The position numbers and the translations under genes were made by a program. Shown piece after piece: positions 62,096 through 64,000 of a stretch of 64,000 nucleotides of DNA (positions are counted from its first letter, which is position 1; each line of letters opens with the position of its first letter). This stretch comes from CAVTQZ01 sp963737015 (GTDB lineage Bacteria; Actinomycetota; Acidimicrobiia; Acidimicrobiales; UBA8190): the NCBI GenBank assembly GCA_963737015.1, contig CAVTQZ010000001.1:248001-312000 (forward strand), given 5' to 3'. A model generated the notes under the pieces. It saw only the letters and a program-made list of their open reading frames with translations, had not been told where the DNA came from and searched no databases.

Positions 62096-62574
62096 TGGGG
62101 CGCCAGTTCGACGAGGCCCGCTTCAGGGAGACGCTCGGCCATTTCGCCACCGGCGTCGTGATCGTCACCGGTTCCGAGGATCGCCTCCCGTACGGGTTCA
62201 CCGGCCAGGCCTTCACATCTCTTTCGTTGGAGCCACCGATGGTCGCGTTGGCGCCTTCGAAGGTCTCGACGAGCTGGCCGCCGATAGCACGGGCGGGAAG
62301 GTTCTGTGTGAACGTCCTGGCGGAGGATCAAGAGGCGCTCGCACGGGACTTCGCCGTCTCGGGTGGGGACAAGTTCGGAGGTGTCGGATGGCGCGCGGCC
62401 GCCAATGACGCCCCTGTCCTCGACGGGGTGATCGCCTGGGTGGAGTGCAGCATCGTGGCCTCACATGACGCAGGTGACCACCTCGTGGTGTTCGGGCTTG
62501 TAGAGGAAATGGGCGTCAACGGGGGAAGACCGCTGCTCTTCTACCGGGGCGGCTTCGGGACCTTCTCTGCCTGA
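62095..62574 (+). CDS. Flavin reductase-like (FMN-binding split barrel) protein
   Basis: 159 residues starting ATG 62095. FRETLGHFATGVVIVTGSEDRLPYGFTGQAFTSLSLEPPMVALAPSKVSTSWPPIARAGRFCVNVLAEDQEALARDFA is the standard flavin reductase start, with GFTGxAFTSLSLEPPxVxxxP and FCVNVL. C-terminal WVECSIVASHDAGDHLVVFGLVEEM completes the barrel. Likely the NAD(P)H:FMN reductase partner of a monooxygenase; the luciferase-like oxidoreductase at the right edge is a candidate partner, but it is not adjacent. Confidence 0.9.
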   Translation: MGRQFDEARFRETLGHFATGVVIVTGSEDRLPYGFTGQAFTSLSLEPPMVALAPSKVSTSWPPIARAGRFCVNVLAEDQEALARDFAVSGGDKFGGVGWRAAANDAPVLDGVIAWVECSIVASHDAGDHLVVFGLVEEMGVNGGRPLLFYRGGFGTFSA

Positions 62575-62603
62575 GAGCCTCTTGGAAAACTCGCCCGGAT
62601 CTC

Positions 62604-62627
62604 GCCCGGTCGCCGCTTTCGCCGGGC
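62604..62627. promoter_or_regulatory. Inverted repeat between flavin reductase and epimerase genes
   Basis: GCCCGG ... CCGGGC, 6-bp arms with a 12-base loop, and a nearby direct repeat TCGCCCGG (two copies at 62591 and 62602). No T-run follows, so a terminator is weak; could be a promoter-region structure. Confidence 0.35.
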
Positions 62628-62655
62628 TGCGGCGCTCTCGATAGCTTTGCCCGGC

Positions 62656-63207
62656 GTGCCGAAGATCATCCCTTCCGACGTGGTTCAAGACGTGGTCCTT
62701 GTCGAGCCCGAACTCCACGGTGACGAGAGAGGACGGTTCGTAGAGACCTATCGCCGGTCGTGGTTCACCCACGGACGAGAGATGATCCAGGCCAACCGCT
62801 CCGAGAAGCAGGCGGGAGCGGTCGTGGGTCTGCACTATCACCTGCACCAGGCGGACTACTGGTACATGTTGCGAGGGCGCGCACGCGTCGTCCTACACGA
62901 TCTGCGGGTCGGTTCCCCGACGGACGGCGCGACTCTTTCGGTGGACCTCGACGGCGACACCGACCGCGGGATCTTCATCCCGCCCGGAGTGGCGCACGGG
63001 TTTGCCTCGTTGACCGACCTTCTTCTTTGGTACCTCGTGGACGGTTACTACAACCCGGCCGACGAGCTGGGCTTGGCGTGGGACGACACCGAGGTGGCAG
63101 CCGACTGGGGAGTTTCGGACCCTGTCCTCTCGAAGCGTGACCGCTCGAACCCCTCGCGCTCGGCGATCGACCCGGCGTTTCTTCCGCACTACGGGCTTCG
63201 GACGTGA
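62656..63207 (+). CDS. dTDP-4-dehydrorhamnose 3,5-epimerase family (RmlC-like cupin)
   Basis: About 183 residues. VVLVEPELHGDERGRFVETYRRSWF, MIQANRSEKQAGAVVGLHYHLHQADYWYMLRGRARVVLHDLR (RmlC His/Asp region GLHYH) and IFIPPGVAHGFASLTDLLLWYLVDGYYNPADELGLAWDD fit the family. In classical RmlC the motif is RGLHYQ; here the Gln is His, so substrate could differ (many WbpD/FdtA-like cupins). Start GTG 62656 is preferred to the TTG nine bases upstream. Probably part of sugar nucleotide metabolism, stranded away from the glycan cluster. Confidence 0.83.
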   Translation: MPKIIPSDVVQDVVLVEPELHGDERGRFVETYRRSWFTHGREMIQANRSEKQAGAVVGLHYHLHQADYWYMLRGRARVVLHDLRVGSPTDGATLSVDLDGDTDRGIFIPPGVAHGFASLTDLLLWYLVDGYYNPADELGLAWDDTEVAADWGVSDPVLSKRDRSNPSRSAIDPAFLPHYGLRT

Positions 63208-63272
63208 GCTCGGGGCGAAGTCGACTGTCACCCCGTCTGGACGCGGGGTTCGGAAGACGGCACGCTGACTCT

Positions 63273-63689
63273 GTGGACGAGGCTCAGCAGTGGGAGGAGT
63301 TCGGGCGTTGGCTCGCTGAACAACGCGAAGAGCGCGGGCTGCGCCGTAGAGACGCGGCTCGAAAGGCCAAGGTCTCGGAATCGGTATGGCGTGACCTCGA
63401 GACGGGCCGGAAGGAGGCGATAGGAGGGATCCGTCTCCTTCCGAACCCGAGTCGAGACGTCTTGACGAGCGTTGCGAACGCGCTCGAACTTCCCGTCGAG
63501 GAGTTGTTGGCACGAATCGGCCGAACGACCGCCGGCCGCAGCTCCGCTGGCCGGAGCCTCGGCACGGGCGAGACACGCCTAGAGGAAGACGGATCTCTTT
63601 TGTCGCTGAAGTTCAAGCGGCTGTCCGATCGGGATCGCCAGATCGTCGAGCGTCTAATCGACTCCATGCTGGAGAGCTCCGAGAGCTGA
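63273..63689 (+). CDS. XRE-family helix-turn-helix transcriptional regulator
   Basis: 138 residues from GTG 63273. WLAEQREERGLRRRDAARKAKVSESVWRDLETGRKEAIGGIRLLPNPSRDVLTSVANALELPVEELLARIG is an XRE HTH (residues about 11-80). The tail LSLKFKRLSDRDRQIVERLIDSML forms a helical oligomerisation part. ATG of the next gene overlaps its TGA by one base. Likely regulates the downstream oxidoreductase or the local operon; no operator was identified. Confidence 0.83.
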   Translation: MDEAQQWEEFGRWLAEQREERGLRRRDAARKAKVSESVWRDLETGRKEAIGGIRLLPNPSRDVLTSVANALELPVEELLARIGRTTAGRSSAGRSLGTGETRLEEDGSLLSLKFKRLSDRDRQIVERLIDSMLESSES

Positions 63690-64000
63690 TGCGGTTCGGC
63701 ATCTTCTACGAGCTGCAGCTCCCCCGTCCTTGGGCCGCCGAGGACGAACACGAGCTAATCCGCAACGCTCTGTCGCAGGTCGAGCTCGCCGACAGGCTGG
63801 GCTTCGACTACGTGTGGGAGGTCGAGCACCACTTCCTCGAGGAGTACTCGCACTCCTCGGCCCCCGAGGTCTTTCTCGCGGCGGCGAGCCAACGGACCAG
63901 TGAGATCCGCCTGGGCCACGGGATCGTCCAACTGCCCTTGGGCTACAACCACCCGGCTCGGGTCGCAGAGAGGATCGCGACGTTGGACCTCGTGTCGGAC
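63689..64000 (+). CDS. LLM-class flavin-dependent oxidoreductase (partial, runs off the right edge)
   Basis: First 104 residues of a luciferase-like monooxygenase. MRFGIFYELQLPRPWAAEDEHELIRNALSQVELADRLGFDYVWEVEHHFLEEYSHSSAPEVFLAAASQRTSEIRLGHGIVQLPLGYNHPARVAERIATLDLVS is the canonical start: beta-1 strand, DRLGFDYVWxxEHHF, SxxPExFLAAxAxxTxxIRLGxGxxxLPLxYNHPxRVAERxATLDxxS. ATG 63689 overlaps the XRE stop by one base. FMN-dependent oxidation with a partner reductase; the flavin reductase at 62095 is a candidate. Confidence 0.92.
   Translation, partial: MRFGIFYELQLPRPWAAEDEHELIRNALSQVELADRLGFDYVWEVEHHFLEEYSHSSAPEVFLAAASQRTSEIRLGHGIVQLPLGYNHPARVAERIATLDLVSD

Noticed and set aside
1..64000. CRISPR array, IS element or prophage
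   Set aside because: No regularly spaced repeats, transposase motifs or phage structural genes were seen; the only tandem repeats are the 15-bp ERKDD unit and a two-copy 12-bp repeat.

Overview
The window is GC-rich, uses many GTG and TTG starts, and is packed with short or overlapping gene junctions. Gene order glmU-prs-rplY-pth-mfd-PpiC lipoprotein-mazG-eno-ftsB/divIC-DUF501-ppx, two-subunit acyl-CoA carboxylase, DUF501 and RipA-like NlpC/P60 proteins point to an actinomycete in the broad sense (Actinomycetota). An uncultured Acidimicrobiia-type lineage is my best guess, but this is inference.

Layout. 1-3371 (minus): biotin carboxylase (runs off the left edge) and carboxyltransferase subunits of an acyl-CoA carboxylase. 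3430-16354 (plus): a compact housekeeping run for UDP-GlcNAc, PRPP, ribosome, transcription repair, secretion, nucleotide hygiene, glycolysis and division; its GlmU lacks the acetyltransferase active-site half. 16359-32369: an envelope and glycan region with methyltransferases, a YfhO-like membrane protein, three glycosyltransferases, a DUF2142 membrane protein, a class V aminotransferase, acyl and acetyl transferases and an extended SDR. 32420-44377: a patchy accessory region with a NlpC/P60 hydrolase, a carboxylesterase, an unusual tRNA with a UAA anticodon, a decayed FtsX-like permease, an FAD oxidoreductase, gene remnants, a cold-shock protein flanked by two paralogous small HTH-like proteins, and a fatty-acid desaturase. 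44451-55096: copper amine oxidase, SDRs, AurF-like diiron protein, MFS exporter with divergent HxlR regulator, lipase-maturation-factor-like protein overlapping a divergent Lgt-like protein, and a second NlpC/P60 hydrolase. 55254-64000: beta-methylmalyl-CoA lyase, methylsuccinyl-CoA dehydrogenase and a MaoC hydratase, a partial ethylmalonyl-CoA pathway set, with a methyltransferase, hydrolase, MBL-fold enzyme, flavin reductase, RmlC-like epimerase, XRE regulator and a luciferase-like oxidoreductase running off the right edge.

Two themes deserve attention. (1) Six otherwise well-conserved genes each carry one small frameshift (about 20.41, 21.25, 25.85, 34.65, 46.03 and 57.21 kb), while the permease at 35.8-38.4 kb carries many lesions. 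The isolated ones may be consensus errors; the permease looks truly decayed. (2) TTA leucine codons, rare at this GC, were noticed only in genes between 21 and 43 kb, around a tRNA that has a UAA anticodon but a short variable arm, unlike normal tRNA-Leu. That is the most unusual signal found.
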